A stretch of 64,000 bases of DNA from Dyadobacter bucti (GCF_005869225.1 NZ_SWFP01000005.1:186001-250000); one strand, 5' to 3'; numbered from the stretch's first letter, positions 34,775 through 44,633 are shown. A program made the numbers and translations. The notes: a model not told the origin generated them from the letters alone.

Positions 34775-36021
34775 TTCTTTGCCACCAGCTTCACCTCCCT
34801 CAAATCCAGCAAAGCTCCGTTTTTAAACGGTGTTGCAGCCCGGAATACGATCTTATGTTTGCCGGGGGTGAGGTTTATTTCACCAATTTTCTTTTCCCTG
34901 AATGTTTCCCAGGAACCGCTTTTTCCGACATTGCCTGTGATTTTCTTGCTGCCGACCTCGAACAAGAATGGCTTTCCGGCTTCTTCATCGGAAACTGACC
35001 ATTCGAGTAAGATTTCGTAGTTTCCTTTTTGCGGGACTTCCAGTTCCCAGGTCACTTTGTCTTCTCCGGTAAACCATCCGAAGGCTTTCCATTCGGGCAT
35101 GTACTTGATCTTGGGGCCGGTTCCTACTCCGGCCTGGGCGTGGAGGGACACGTTTCCTTTATCATCCGGGCGGACGAGCGAACCATGTTCCGGGGCTGGT
35201 GTTTTGCCGCTTCTGGTGGTCAGAACGTACCTGGCGACAGTGCCTACCGGTTCGAGCCAGATTTCGTTTTTCGGGTCTTGTGCATATTGGATCAGCTTTC
35301 TGAGCATGGAGATGCGCGTGGTTTGTGGGCCATTTTCGCCCATTTCGTGGCCTGCCAGTATCAGCCACTGGCCGTTGGCTTTGGCCTGTTCGATCATCGG
35401 CAAAATCTCTTCAAAATCCCTTCCGTCCATTTCCATGCCTGTGAGCTGTGCCATATCACAGAATTCCGGGGAGTTGGGGCCTTCGTTGCGCCAGGTACGT
35501 CCTGTCGCGAAAATATCCGCCACCACGGGCACATAGCTTTTGGTATTAATTCCCCTGCCCACAAACGTATTTCCACAAGGGTAGGCAAAACCGTCGCATT
35601 TGACACCTAATAAATTGAAGATCTGTGTATTGGCTTCTGTCAGCTCTGCATGCATACTTTTCTGGGTATAATCTTCCAGCGCCTTGGCGCGCGACCAGGG
35701 GAAATTTCCGGTACAAGGATGATTTATCGAATGATTGGCAATTTCCTGGCCAGCCGCAACCGCCTTTTTCCAGTTTTCCAGCTGACCTTTTACTGCCGAT
35801 GGCACCACATAAAACGTACCTTTTACATTGTATTCGTTCAGGGCGGGAATTCCGGTAGTGGCCTGGCTGGCTCTCGCATCATCGAATGAAAGACTGATAG
35901 CGATTTTCTTGCCTTCCGGCCAGGCAAACGTACTTTTTTGTGCCAGTCCGGTTTCAATGCGGATCAATAATATTCCTGTCAGAAGCAGGAAAACGAAGCT
36001 TTTGGAAAGTGTCGAGGTCAT
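34771..36021 (-). CDS. secreted polysaccharide deacetylase with C-terminal binding domain
   Basis: A 416-residue exported protein (signal peptide MTSTLSKSFVFLLLTGILLI, cleaved before about residue 28). The NodB homology domain (30-270) shows SLSFDDARASQATTGIPALN, GTFYVVPSAV and the metal motif EIANHSINHPCTGN (H-x3-H). The C-terminal 130 residues (KAFGWFTGEDKVTWELEVPQ, NYEILLEWSVSD, TPGKHKIVFRA) look like a carbohydrate-binding beta-sandwich. Such enzymes remove acetyl groups from glycans. It is encoded downstream of the ceramidase-like gene in the operon. Confidence 0.85.
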   Translation of the reverse strand: MTSTLSKSFVFLLLTGILLIRIETGLAQKSTFAWPEGKKIAISLSFDDARASQATTGIPALNEYNVKGTFYVVPSAVKGQLENWKKAVAAGQEIANHSINHPCTGNFPWSRAKALEDYTQKSMHAELTEANTQIFNLLGVKCDGFAYPCGNTFVGRGINTKSYVPVVADIFATGRTWRNEGPNSPEFCDMAQLTGMEMDGRDFEEILPMIEQAKANGQWLILAGHEMGENGPQTTRISMLRKLIQYAQDPKNEIWLEPVGTVARYVLTTRSGKTPAPEHGSLVRPDDKGNVSLHAQAGVGTGPKIKYMPEWKAFGWFTGEDKVTWELEVPQKGNYEILLEWSVSDEEAGKPFLFEVGSKKITGNVGKSGSWETFREKKIGEINLTPGKHKIVFRAATPFKNGALLDLREVKLVAKK

Positions 36022-36059
36022 GTTGGAATGTGATTTAATACGGATTAATGCGTTTAATT

Positions 36060-37391
36060 TCAGTGTGGATTTTTCATTTGGCCCTGTAAATAATTGACCA
36101 CGCTATCGGTAAGGTCCTTTGCTGCGGAAGGTGAGTAGGGGGAAACGCTCGGTTCGTATCCGCCGTATTTGAGCTCTTCTTCGGTGAGGAGGTAGCCGAG
36201 CCAGCCATTGGTATACCCAAAATAAAACGTATGCGGAAAAGGGGAACGGTCGCGGATTTCATTTGAAATTTCGCAGAACAATTCAAGCGGGGCGCCCCAT
36301 ATAGCCACTTCTTCATTGATCTTCAGAAAACGCACGGGGAGTTTGATGAAATTGACTCCGGCTTTGTTGGTGCGCGTAAAGGCGGCAAGTTCATCCGGCC
36401 AGCCAAGTCCGGCTTTTCTGGGCGTTTCTACGGTAATAGCGGAAGATTTTAGCTTTATGTCGGAAGTGGTAGCAGTAAGCGCTTTGTTTGCGTCGAGGAT
36501 CTTATCGCCGAGGAGCACCTGAAACTGAGCAAGATGCCCGGCGCCGGGACTTGGATATACACTGTAAATCGGTGCGATATTCCCGGCTGCTCCATTGATA
36601 TACAAAAGCGGCACACCCGTTTTTTTCTCCACATATTCCGAAACAATACCCGGCGCATCTCCGCTGATTTCCAGATTGGCGCCGCTCATGACGGTACCAT
36701 GCATGGCGTAGTTGGCGATCAGTGCCATCGGGCTGCCGTCTGCTTTTTCGAGACGGAGCAAACCGATCCGCCGGTCGACAGGCCCATCGGGATTCATGCC
36801 CAGCGTGGTGTTCCCATCGGAAAAGCGCGCACGGCGATTGATATTCGCCTGGGCAAAACCCCAGCCAATTCCCAGTTTTGCGGGCGCAAGGTTTTTACGG
36901 GCTTCCGCAATGCCGTCGATCAGCTTTTGTTCTACCATAGCCGTATAGGTCTTGTCGTATTCATGTTTATATCTTTCACCGAGAAAAATAACGGGCAGTC
37001 CGGGAGGGCCAACTTCGGGCGCGGAATGTGTGTGGGTAAAAGTCCACCAAAGATTAATAGGGCTTACTTTCTGCTCTTTCAAAAGGCGGGCGGAAACTTT
37101 GTCGTATTCGGCAGGTGATACAAGACAGATATCGGAAGAAACGATAAAAAACTGCGTGGTACCGTCGTCCAGGGCAATGATACGGTGATAGATCTTATCA
37201 TGCACACCGGTAGACTGCCTGGCCTGGTAACCCAGGAGCATCTGCGGATTATCGGGGGTGATGTCAACTTTCACGACTGCCGCCCGAAAAGCCCCGGCGT
37301 GGACATCCGCACCGAAGATCTGGCATAGCAGGAAAAGCGCCATCACGCTGTTTTGCATTGTTCCCGAAAAATATTTGCGTTTGTGATTCAT
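36060..37391 (-). CDS. neutral/alkaline ceramidase-like hydrolase
   Basis: A 443-residue exported protein with a signal region ending near DVHAGA. It contains the N-terminal domain of neutral/alkaline non-lysosomal ceramidases: VVKVDITPDNPQMLLGYQAR, the zinc-binding WWTFTHTHSAPEVGPPG, NYAMHGTVMSGANLEISGDA, and the late NGAAGNIAP loop. Ceramidases cut the N-acyl bond of ceramides. Many Bacteroidota and Planctomycetota relatives occur near sugar-uptake loci and have unknown amide or ester substrates. The long C-terminal domain of true ceramidases is missing, as in many bacterial relatives. It sits in the long minus-strand operon. Confidence 0.82.
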   Translation of the reverse strand: MNHKRKYFSGTMQNSVMALFLLCQIFGADVHAGAFRAAVVKVDITPDNPQMLLGYQARQSTGVHDKIYHRIIALDDGTTQFFIVSSDICLVSPAEYDKVSARLLKEQKVSPINLWWTFTHTHSAPEVGPPGLPVIFLGERYKHEYDKTYTAMVEQKLIDGIAEARKNLAPAKLGIGWGFAQANINRRARFSDGNTTLGMNPDGPVDRRIGLLRLEKADGSPMALIANYAMHGTVMSGANLEISGDAPGIVSEYVEKKTGVPLLYINGAAGNIAPIYSVYPSPGAGHLAQFQVLLGDKILDANKALTATTSDIKLKSSAITVETPRKAGLGWPDELAAFTRTNKAGVNFIKLPVRFLKINEEVAIWGAPLELFCEISNEIRDRSPFPHTFYFGYTNGWLGYLLTEEELKYGGYEPSVSPYSPSAAKDLTDSVVNYLQGQMKNPH

Positions 37392-37439
37392 TATGATTTT
37401 TGGATTTAGGAATATTCAGTTTTGTATAAAAAAGCCGCC

Positions 37440-40400
37440 TTACTTGCCTTGTTTCAGGAAAACCAGCAGATCGGCCATATCTTCGGGACTGATCTGATTT
37501 TCAAGCCCTGCCGGCATTACCGACATTCCGAGTGCTTTGAGCGACTTGATGTTCTGTCTGGCGATGACCGTTTCTTGTCCGCCATAATTCCGGATGGTCA
37601 ATGCGGATGGTGTTTCTGTGGCGATCAGCCCCTGAATGGTTTCTCCCGATTTCATTTCCACCGACCAGATATCATAGCCGTCGGCGATAGATTGATTGGG
37701 ATTGAGAATATCGCCCATAATAGACTCCGGACGCCGGTTCCGGATCGTGCCCAGGTCGGGGCCGTAAGGCGTGCCGGCTTTGCCGCCGATCTGGTGACAG
37801 GCCGAGCAATTGTTGGTAAATACCAGTTTTCCTTTGTCTGCGCTTCCTGCCATCGATAAGGCGGGGGCGTATTTTTTTATAATCTCTTGCCGGCCGTCGT
37901 CTTTTTTGGTGAGCAATGCGCGCGAACGGGCTTTCAGGTCTGCATTTCCCTGCGCCATTAGTCCTACGCTGCGTGGCCAGCCGATGCTGGAAGGGTCGAT
38001 GATCTTTTTTTCAATCGCATCCAGCAGCAGTGTTACGCGTGCGTCGTTACCCATAAAAGTATTGATAGCAGCATTCCGGACGTCCGGGGTAAGGGACGGC
38101 CATTGTGCCACAGTAAACTCGCTGACCGTTATATCCGGAATGGAAGCCAATGTATTGAGCGCGGCAAGCTGCACTGCCGTGGGTTCTGTGGGGGAGATAA
38201 GTCGTTTCAGGAGGTCTGTATGTTTTTTCGGGTTATCCAATGCCAGGAAATTGATGGCGGCGATCCTGCTTTCCGGGGTGGATTTTTTATCCAATGCTGT
38301 CCGTGCCGACTTTTCTATGGCCGTATGACTGGAAGGTATCGCGGGCAGGCCGGTAATGCGCAACAATTGAATGCTGGCCTGGCGCACTGCCGTGGAACCA
38401 TTGTTCAGCGCCGCACTTACCAAAAGGCTCTGGTCTGCTTTGAGCGCAGTCGCAGCTTCCTTGTTATTTTTTAATCCCTGAGAAAGCCCCCGCAATACGG
38501 CTGCCTGCCATCCGGAATGGTTGCCACTTTCAGGCTGCAAAGATTTTTTAACTGCCGATCTGATGTCTTCCGAAGTTCCTCCGGCGCCGGTCATATTGCT
38601 CAGCCGCTCCACCAATGAAGCGTAGGCAGGTTTGTTTTTTTCAAATCGGTCAAGAACAGCATTTAACAGATTGCTCTTGGCCGAAGGAGCAGCCGAAAGC
38701 GCTGCGATCTGCATCCACGGATCGTCCATATCCCGGAACAATAATTTCTCCCTGGCCTGGGCCGACTCCGGTGTGTCAATTGAACCCAGGGTACATAGCA
38801 ACTGAAAACGGACTTTGGCATTCCCATCGTTCTGCAATGCATACAATGCGGTCCGTATTCCGGCGTCACCGGCAAAAGCTTCGGACAATTTTACAGCGTT
38901 TTCACGAACTCCGGCCGACTGGTCTTTTAATGCACTGATGATAACCGATGGCTTTAGCAGATCAAGTCCTTCCAATGTCCAGAGTGCGTGCAGCCTTCCG
39001 ACAGGATTTTTTTCCGAAACGGCCATTTGCTCCAGTGCTGCGGCTTCACCGGAGGCACGGCGGTCGATCAGTAAACGCTGGGCGTTGCGGCGCCACCAGA
39101 TGTTCGGATCAGAGAGTCTTTTCAGCAATTGTGCATTGCTTAGATCTGCCGATTTCAGTTCTTTTGAAAGCGAATAAGGTTTTGTCCCTTTCGGCGTGAT
39201 CCGGTACAATCTGCCTTTGTCGATACCATTGTACAATGCGCCGGATTTCACAACATCCTCTGCCATCCATTCCGGGTGCTCGATGATCTGCCGGTAATAA
39301 TCCACGACATACAGCGCACCGTCCGGACCAGTATACATATTGACCGGCCTGAACCAGGCATCCGTCGAGGCGAGAAATTCTTTGTTCTGATAAACACGGC
39401 TGCCGGTAAAAGTGGCGCCTTTATCGCGCAGCGCGTCAGCATGAACGATGTTACTGACCGGCTCGGCCACAAAGGCGATGCTATCGAATGCCGCCGGAAA
39501 AAGCCCTCCCTGGTACACGGTCGTCCCACAAGCAGAAGTAAATACGCCTACGTCGGTCAGCAATTGATTTTGAGGGTTTTGTGTGATCGGAAAAACTTCC
39601 GCGGCTGAGCCGTGATCTGAAATGGACTGGGTGGCGTTGGAAACCAGCAGGCTTGGGTTCCGGTTGAGATATGCGGCGGATATGACCTGATGGATCAGGT
39701 GATTAGCGTTGCTGACCAGCATATAGTGCCCCCAGGTATCAAAGGAATGGCCGAATTGTGTATTGGCCGAAAGTATTTCCAGGCCGGTTCTGTCCGGTCG
39801 CATCCTTACGCTGCGCCCGCGGGCATTGTCTGGCAGGCGCGGGCTGTCTTTTTTGCCCGGAAAATATACTTCGCCTCCTCTGTCGCCGAACTCGCTTTTG
39901 AAGGTCTGCGTAGACACAGCCGGTTCATGACCCAGATAGATCCAGTTGTCGAGCCCCAGGATCGGATTGTTGAGGTTATGCTGGGGGTTAGACAAAGCAA
40001 AACCGGTGATCAGCGTATCTTTTACATCCGCTTTGCCGTCTCCGTCGGTATCTTCCAAATACAATACATTTGGCGCGTCGGTCACGATAATGCCTTTTTT
40101 CCACCTCATCACACCTGTGGGAAGCATGAGCCCTTCGGCAAAAACCTTGCTGTCGTCCATTTTACCATCGCCGTCTGCGTCGCTGAGTAGCTTGATCTTC
40201 CCCGAGCCGCTTTTGTCGAGGGGATAGCCGTGCATTTCCACCACGTACATCCGGCCATACTCGTCAATTTCCATGGCAACAGGGTCGGCGATCAGCGGTT
40301 CGCTTGCAATCATTTCGATCTGGAAACCTTCGGCCAGCTGGAACGTAGCCAGTGCCTGGTCAGGCGGCACTTCACGGGAAGGATTGGTTTTCAGGTTACT

Positions 40401-40469
40401 GCTCATGGCTACCAGCAGGCAGCAGAGGAGTAATACGGTAAAAAGTTTAGGAGTAGTGAGGAAATTCAT
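37440..40469 (-). CDS. PVC-type heme-binding membrane-bound dehydrogenase with HEAT repeats
   Basis: A 1009-residue exported protein from the ATG at 40469 (MNFLTTPKLFTVLLL). The parts, in order, are: a beta-propeller dehydrogenase domain (TIGR02604 type; MIASEPLIADPVAMEIDEYG, WKKGIIVTDAPNVLYLEDTD, MYTGPDGALYVVDYYRQIIE); several HEAT-like helical repeats (for example DPNIWWRRNAQRLLIDRRAS); and a C-terminal cytochrome c domain with CSACHQIGG (CxxCH heme site). The last segment (ETPSALTIRNYGGQETVIAR, PEDMADLLVFLK) matches the PVC heme-binding family. It is probably periplasmic or surface-attached and oxidises a sugar-like substrate. An upstream start at 40508 would overlap the esterase gene. Confidence 0.88.
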   Translation of the reverse strand: MNFLTTPKLFTVLLLCCLLVAMSSNLKTNPSREVPPDQALATFQLAEGFQIEMIASEPLIADPVAMEIDEYGRMYVVEMHGYPLDKSGSGKIKLLSDADGDGKMDDSKVFAEGLMLPTGVMRWKKGIIVTDAPNVLYLEDTDGDGKADVKDTLITGFALSNPQHNLNNPILGLDNWIYLGHEPAVSTQTFKSEFGDRGGEVYFPGKKDSPRLPDNARGRSVRMRPDRTGLEILSANTQFGHSFDTWGHYMLVSNANHLIHQVISAAYLNRNPSLLVSNATQSISDHGSAAEVFPITQNPQNQLLTDVGVFTSACGTTVYQGGLFPAAFDSIAFVAEPVSNIVHADALRDKGATFTGSRVYQNKEFLASTDAWFRPVNMYTGPDGALYVVDYYRQIIEHPEWMAEDVVKSGALYNGIDKGRLYRITPKGTKPYSLSKELKSADLSNAQLLKRLSDPNIWWRRNAQRLLIDRRASGEAAALEQMAVSEKNPVGRLHALWTLEGLDLLKPSVIISALKDQSAGVRENAVKLSEAFAGDAGIRTALYALQNDGNAKVRFQLLCTLGSIDTPESAQAREKLLFRDMDDPWMQIAALSAAPSAKSNLLNAVLDRFEKNKPAYASLVERLSNMTGAGGTSEDIRSAVKKSLQPESGNHSGWQAAVLRGLSQGLKNNKEAATALKADQSLLVSAALNNGSTAVRQASIQLLRITGLPAIPSSHTAIEKSARTALDKKSTPESRIAAINFLALDNPKKHTDLLKRLISPTEPTAVQLAALNTLASIPDITVSEFTVAQWPSLTPDVRNAAINTFMGNDARVTLLLDAIEKKIIDPSSIGWPRSVGLMAQGNADLKARSRALLTKKDDGRQEIIKKYAPALSMAGSADKGKLVFTNNCSACHQIGGKAGTPYGPDLGTIRNRRPESIMGDILNPNQSIADGYDIWSVEMKSGETIQGLIATETPSALTIRNYGGQETVIARQNIKSLKALGMSVMPAGLENQISPEDMADLLVFLKQGK

Positions 40470-40497
40470 CAAGTATATCGGGACAAAAATGACTTCA

Positions 40498-41424
40498 TTA
40501 TTGATCAAATCTTTTGAAAAAAAGCAGCAGTTCCCGGTTCATCACAGGATTTCCGCAGCTTAATCCGTGGTCATCGCTATCGATTTCGCGCAGTTCACAA
40601 TACCCGCCCGCGTTTTCAATATATTTTTGAAAACTGCGGGAAGCGTCGATTTTAACCACTTTATCTCTGTTTCCGTGCCAGATCTTGACCGGCACGGGGT
40701 ATATTTTAACAGTATCCCGGCCATTGTAAAAAGTATTGATAAACAATGGATTCCAGCCGGTAACGCGCTTCGCGTCCCAGGTGTTTCCGGTCGGGTCGCT
40801 GAAATGGTGTGTTGCGGCAATAGCTTTTCGGGTCGTTTTCAGCCAGGGGTTTTGCCAGGCTTGTCCGTACAGATTCAATACGGGACTGTACATGGCATGG
40901 GCTATTACAATGTTGCTATGCCGGTAAACAAAATTGACAGAAGAGCATCCGCCCATGGAAAAACCGGATACAAATATTCCGGGATGCACATTGTAATTTT
41001 TCCGGATATGCTCGTAGGCTTTGTAAGCTGCCTGTACCGACCAGCTTCCGCCCATATTTTCAACCAAAGGCCCTCCGTTGACATCGAACACAGCATAACC
41101 ATGAGCCAGCAAACTATCTTTCAGCGCATACCGGTTCAGAAACCAATCATTTTCCGAAACCCCGCCGCCAGCGCCGTGAGCCATGAATACCAGCCTGGTA
41201 GGCTCGCCGGTTTTACCATATTTCGGCGGCAATTTCAATACAGCCCAATCGTAGTAAATGCTATCGGAATCCTGCACGGTACCGGATGTTGAAATGTTGT
41301 CCGGAAACTTCAGATTGATCGGGACAGTAAAATAGATATCTCCCTGCTGGCAGTAACCTGCCGAAAACAGGGAAATGCCTATCAGTATAAAAAAACTGCG
41401 TAATGTATGTTTAACTAAATTCAT
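40498..41424 (-). CDS. secreted alpha/beta-hydrolase esterase
   Basis: A 308-residue exported protein (signal peptide MNLVKHTLRSFFILIGISLF, cleaved near GYCQ). The hydrolase fold has RLVFMAHGAGGGVSENDWFL, the nucleophile elbow FVSGFSMGGCSSVNFVYR (GFSMGG), and the late acid and histidine regions KIWHGNRDKVVKIDASRSFQ and DSDDHGLSCGN. It resembles PHB-depolymerase/feruloyl-esterase-like enzymes. The substrate is unknown. It lies 3 bases after the small GMC partner gene, so it is co-transcribed. Confidence 0.82.
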   Translation of the reverse strand: MNLVKHTLRSFFILIGISLFSAGYCQQGDIYFTVPINLKFPDNISTSGTVQDSDSIYYDWAVLKLPPKYGKTGEPTRLVFMAHGAGGGVSENDWFLNRYALKDSLLAHGYAVFDVNGGPLVENMGGSWSVQAAYKAYEHIRKNYNVHPGIFVSGFSMGGCSSVNFVYRHSNIVIAHAMYSPVLNLYGQAWQNPWLKTTRKAIAATHHFSDPTGNTWDAKRVTGWNPLFINTFYNGRDTVKIYPVPVKIWHGNRDKVVKIDASRSFQKYIENAGGYCELREIDSDDHGLSCGNPVMNRELLLFFKRFDQ

Positions 41425-41427
41425 TGA

Positions 41428-41970
41428 TTACCAGGGACGTTCAGTAGTGCAACCATCGTATCGGCCCGGGGCAGGATTGTATTTCAAAAACTTGACGGCA
41501 CCGACCTCCGAAGTATAAAAGCCCGCCAGCGTAAGTTCTTTCATCATCCGGAAATAATGAACAGGCTGGTCGCCCTTTCTTTTCGACATATAATCCTTTG
41601 CTTCCTGGTCCAGCTTTGTTAAAAAAGCGGTACGCTGGCCAGGTGTGGCCTGCATAAAACCTTTACCGGTTTCCTGCTTGCAGCGTTGTTCGAGCGTGAC
41701 CATTCCGTCTGTAAAAACCTTACGGTCGGCGGGCGTGTAACAGTCTTTCACAATGACCGACATAAACGATCCGACATCTGCCTCCTTTGCGCCGGGACTG
41801 TCGGTTTTGGGCCAGATCGTCTCGCCGACTTCGTTCAGAAAAGCGATCTGATCTTTGTCAAACAAACCCTTATCCGCGAAAGTAAACCCGCTGCTCAGAA
41901 ATGCGCTGGCCCCTACGAAAGTGCCGCCAAGCATATAGCTGACCTTTTCAAGTGCTTCTCTTCTGTTCAT
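41428..41970 (-). CDS. gluconate 2-dehydrogenase subunit 3 family protein
   Basis: A 180-residue exported protein. The start MNRREALEKVSYMLGG has a twin-arginine-like RR pair followed by a hydrophobic core, which suggests Tat export together with its flavoprotein partner. The mature region IAFLNEVGETIWPKTDSPGA then KEADVGSFMSVIVKDCY, and the end GAVKFLKYNPAPGRYDGC, match the gluconate 2-dehydrogenase subunit 3 family. These small subunits accompany GMC oxidoreductases. The gene follows the GMC gene by 7 bases. Confidence 0.9.
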   Translation of the reverse strand: MNRREALEKVSYMLGGTFVGASAFLSSGFTFADKGLFDKDQIAFLNEVGETIWPKTDSPGAKEADVGSFMSVIVKDCYTPADRKVFTDGMVTLEQRCKQETGKGFMQATPGQRTAFLTKLDQEAKDYMSKRKGDQPVHYFRMMKELTLAGFYTSEVGAVKFLKYNPAPGRYDGCTTERPW

Positions 41971-41977
41971 GGTATGG

Positions 41978-43657
41978 TTAGCGTAAATTTCCTTTTTTCA
42001 TTTCTTTGGTTGCATAATCCACCGCACGGGCTGTTAAAGCCATATAAGTAACCGACGGGCCGGGCGTACATCCCGAAGAGCATACTGAAGAACCGTCGGT
42101 GATAAACAGGTTGTTGACTTCATGCATCTGGTTCCATTTATTGAGTACCGATGTTTTAGGATCTTTGCCCATTCTGGCCGTTCCTGTTTCATGGATGCAG
42201 GAGCCCGGAATTTTGCCACGGTCATACGTGGTAATGTTTTTGAGCCCGCCCATTTCCAGTATTTCCGCCGCACTGTTCATGGCGTCTTTGCCCAGGGCTT
42301 TTTCGTTTTCCTTGAACGCACAGTCTATCACCAGTACCGGCATACCGAATTTATCCTTTTTCTCCTTATGCAGCGTGACCTTATTGTCGTAGTAGGGCAG
42401 GTGCTCTCCCCAGGCCGTAATCGACATGCTCCAGTCGGTCGACTCCGTCAGGGCTTCCTTAAACTGGACGCCGACGCCATCCGCCCAGCCAACCCTGCCT
42501 TTGCCGGCCCCTCCCTGGTACGTAAAGCCTCTCACATAATCGGTCCGCTCGGTTTCTTTGCTGATGTTCCTGAAACGGGGGACAAATACACCGGTAGGCC
42601 GGTTGCCGAAAGTGTACCTGTCTTTAAACCCATCGTAAGTACCCGAGGCGCCCATTCCGTAAGGCATATCCATGAGGTTATGGCCCACCTGCCCGCTGCT
42701 GTTGCCCAGTCCGTTTGGAAAAGCATCCGAAACGGAATTCAGCAGAATGGCCGTGGTGTTCAGCGTAGAGGCATTCAGGAAGATGATTTTTGCGTAGTAC
42801 TCATGTTCTTCCATGGTTTCTGAATCAATGATGCGCACCCCCTTTGCCCTCCGTTTTTCTTTATCATAAATGATTTCCCTGACCACTGAAAACGGCCGCA
42901 GCGTCATGTTACCGGTTTCTGCGGCTGCGGGGAGCGTTGCTGAATTGGTACTGAAATAACCGCCGTAGCTGCATCCGCTCTCGCATTTTGCACGAAACTG
43001 GCACGGCCCCCGCTTGCCGATCTGGCGCGTGTGATTGGCAGTACGTCCGTTGATGATCAGACGACTGCCGCCAAAGCCTTTTTTTACTCTTTCGGCCACC
43101 ATTTTTTCGACACAGTTCATGTCCATCGGAGGCTGATAGATGCCGTCCGGCAAATGTGCAAGTCCTTCGCGCTGACCGCTGATACCTACAAAAGGTTCCA
43201 CGTAGTCATACCAGGGGGCAATATCCTTGTAACGTATCGGCCAGTCTACCCCGTGACCGTCCTTTGCATTGGCTTCAAAGTCGATCTCGCTGCGGCGGTA
43301 ACATTGCCGGCCCCACAAAAGGCTACGCCCGCCGACCTGGTACCCCCGCGCCCATTCAAATGGTTTCACCTGTTCGTAGGGCTGGTCCAGGTCATTGACA
43401 AAAAACTTCCTGGATACTTCATTGTAATTGTATACGCCACTTTGCACCGGACTGATCCGCCGGTCTTCCTGTGTTACGCGCCCCCGGTGTTCGAGTTCCC
43501 AGGGCGCTTTCATGTCTTCGTAATCAATAATGTGCTTCACATCCCTTCCTCTTTCCAGGACGAGCGTTTTTAATCCTTTTTCGCAAAGCTCCTTCGCTGC
43601 CCAGCCGCCGCTGATCCCGGTACCGACGACGATCGCGTCGTATGTGATGTCTTTCAT
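41978..43657 (-). CDS. GMC-family FAD oxidoreductase (periplasmic sugar dehydrogenase type)
   Basis: A 559-residue flavoprotein from the ATG at 43657 (MKDITYDAIVVGTGISGG). The FAD-binding GTGISGGWAAKELCEKGLKT is at residue 11. The GMC C-terminal domain shows the catalytic His region GSCIHETGTARMGKDPKTS and the final SGCTPGPSVTYMALTARA. It has no signal peptide of its own, so it is probably exported by piggyback with the Tat-type small subunit. Family members oxidise sugars such as glucosides (for example to 3-keto-sugars) or gluconate. The larger open frame to 43771 overlaps the previous gene and is unlikely. The cytochrome domain of the PVC-type protein could be its electron acceptor; this is inference. 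Confidence 0.88.
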   Translation of the reverse strand: MKDITYDAIVVGTGISGGWAAKELCEKGLKTLVLERGRDVKHIIDYEDMKAPWELEHRGRVTQEDRRISPVQSGVYNYNEVSRKFFVNDLDQPYEQVKPFEWARGYQVGGRSLLWGRQCYRRSEIDFEANAKDGHGVDWPIRYKDIAPWYDYVEPFVGISGQREGLAHLPDGIYQPPMDMNCVEKMVAERVKKGFGGSRLIINGRTANHTRQIGKRGPCQFRAKCESGCSYGGYFSTNSATLPAAAETGNMTLRPFSVVREIIYDKEKRRAKGVRIIDSETMEEHEYYAKIIFLNASTLNTTAILLNSVSDAFPNGLGNSSGQVGHNLMDMPYGMGASGTYDGFKDRYTFGNRPTGVFVPRFRNISKETERTDYVRGFTYQGGAGKGRVGWADGVGVQFKEALTESTDWSMSITAWGEHLPYYDNKVTLHKEKKDKFGMPVLVIDCAFKENEKALGKDAMNSAAEILEMGGLKNITTYDRGKIPGSCIHETGTARMGKDPKTSVLNKWNQMHEVNNLFITDGSSVCSSGCTPGPSVTYMALTARAVDYATKEMKKGNLR

Positions 43658-43700
43658 GAATTGGCCATTTTTAAAGATTGAAAGAATTGGACGACGGCTT

Positions 43701-44612
43701 TTATGCCGGAAGGGTTTTGTAAAAATCCCGGAAAGTAGCCGTGTTGAAACCCTGCTTTTTGGCATAATCAAAAGTCAGGTCGAGGACTTTCATATCTTTA
43801 TCCATTCTGCCGATCGACCAGGGATGCCATGCCAGCGTCAGGTGCTTTTTGTTTTGTTTTCTTGCCAGATCCAAAAAGCACTGATTGACCAGAAATTCCT
43901 CTTTGGGTGTTTTCACAAAGCCTTTTGGTATAGCAGCATCCGGCCAGATCGAGGGCCATTGCAGGACTTTGACCTTGCTCACGTCCGTATGTCCTTTCAA
44001 AATGTTTTCATGCCAGCCATGCTTGGGGATTTCCGTGATACCTGCGAAACCGTCTTTTGCATAAGTAAAAGATTCCAGAATGGGCGCCGGCAGTGAATAG
44101 TCGGGCCCCCAGCACATGCTGCTTGTGTATTTGTATCCTGCCTCCTGTACCAGTTCCAGGATGTTTTTCTGATTTTTAAAACCGTCGGTATAGGCATAGG
44201 GAGCAGCAAAACCGGTCAGTTCTTTGCCGAATATGTCTTCGAGCTTCTTTTTACTGTCGACAATTTCTATTCTCGGGTTGCCTACTTTATTAGCCAGCGG
44301 ATGTGCCATTACAACCTGGTGATTGTAGGAATGGCTGCCCACTTCAAAGAGCGGATTATCCAGCAATTTGACCACCCGCTGCTTGTTGGTATCATTAATG
44401 ATGCTGGCAACGACAAAGAATGTGGCCGGCATCTGATGCTTGATATGCACGTTAACGATCGTTTCCAGGTAGTCGAGGCAGTTTTTACTTTCTGTATCGT
44501 AGTTGGCTATAAAAGTCGTCCCTGGTTTGTTGTGTGCAAACGCGGATGACGGGAGCATGGAAATACCTGCCGCGCCAACAATTGAATTTTGGATAAAGGA
44601 TCTTCTGTTCAT
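43701..44612 (-). CDS. exported polysaccharide deacetylase family protein
   Basis: A 303-residue protein with a twin-arginine-like start (MNRRSFIQNSIVGAAG, cleavage near SAFA-HN). The NodB-type domain has a leading YDTESKNCLDYLETIVN in place of the usual DD pair, MPATFFVVAS, and the metal motif FEVGSHSYNHQVV (H-x3-H). The TWAP-like LAWHPWSIGR is near the end. This enzyme group deacetylates glycans or related acetylated compounds. It directly follows susD1 (21 bases), so it acts on material imported by the SusCD1 pair. Confidence 0.82.
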   Translation of the reverse strand: MNRRSFIQNSIVGAAGISMLPSSAFAHNKPGTTFIANYDTESKNCLDYLETIVNVHIKHQMPATFFVVASIINDTNKQRVVKLLDNPLFEVGSHSYNHQVVMAHPLANKVGNPRIEIVDSKKKLEDIFGKELTGFAAPYAYTDGFKNQKNILELVQEAGYKYTSSMCWGPDYSLPAPILESFTYAKDGFAGITEIPKHGWHENILKGHTDVSKVKVLQWPSIWPDAAIPKGFVKTPKEEFLVNQCFLDLARKQNKKHLTLAWHPWSIGRMDKDMKVLDLTFDYAKKQGFNTATFRDFYKTLPA

Positions 44613-44633
44613 GAGTATCTGATCTGATGTCTT

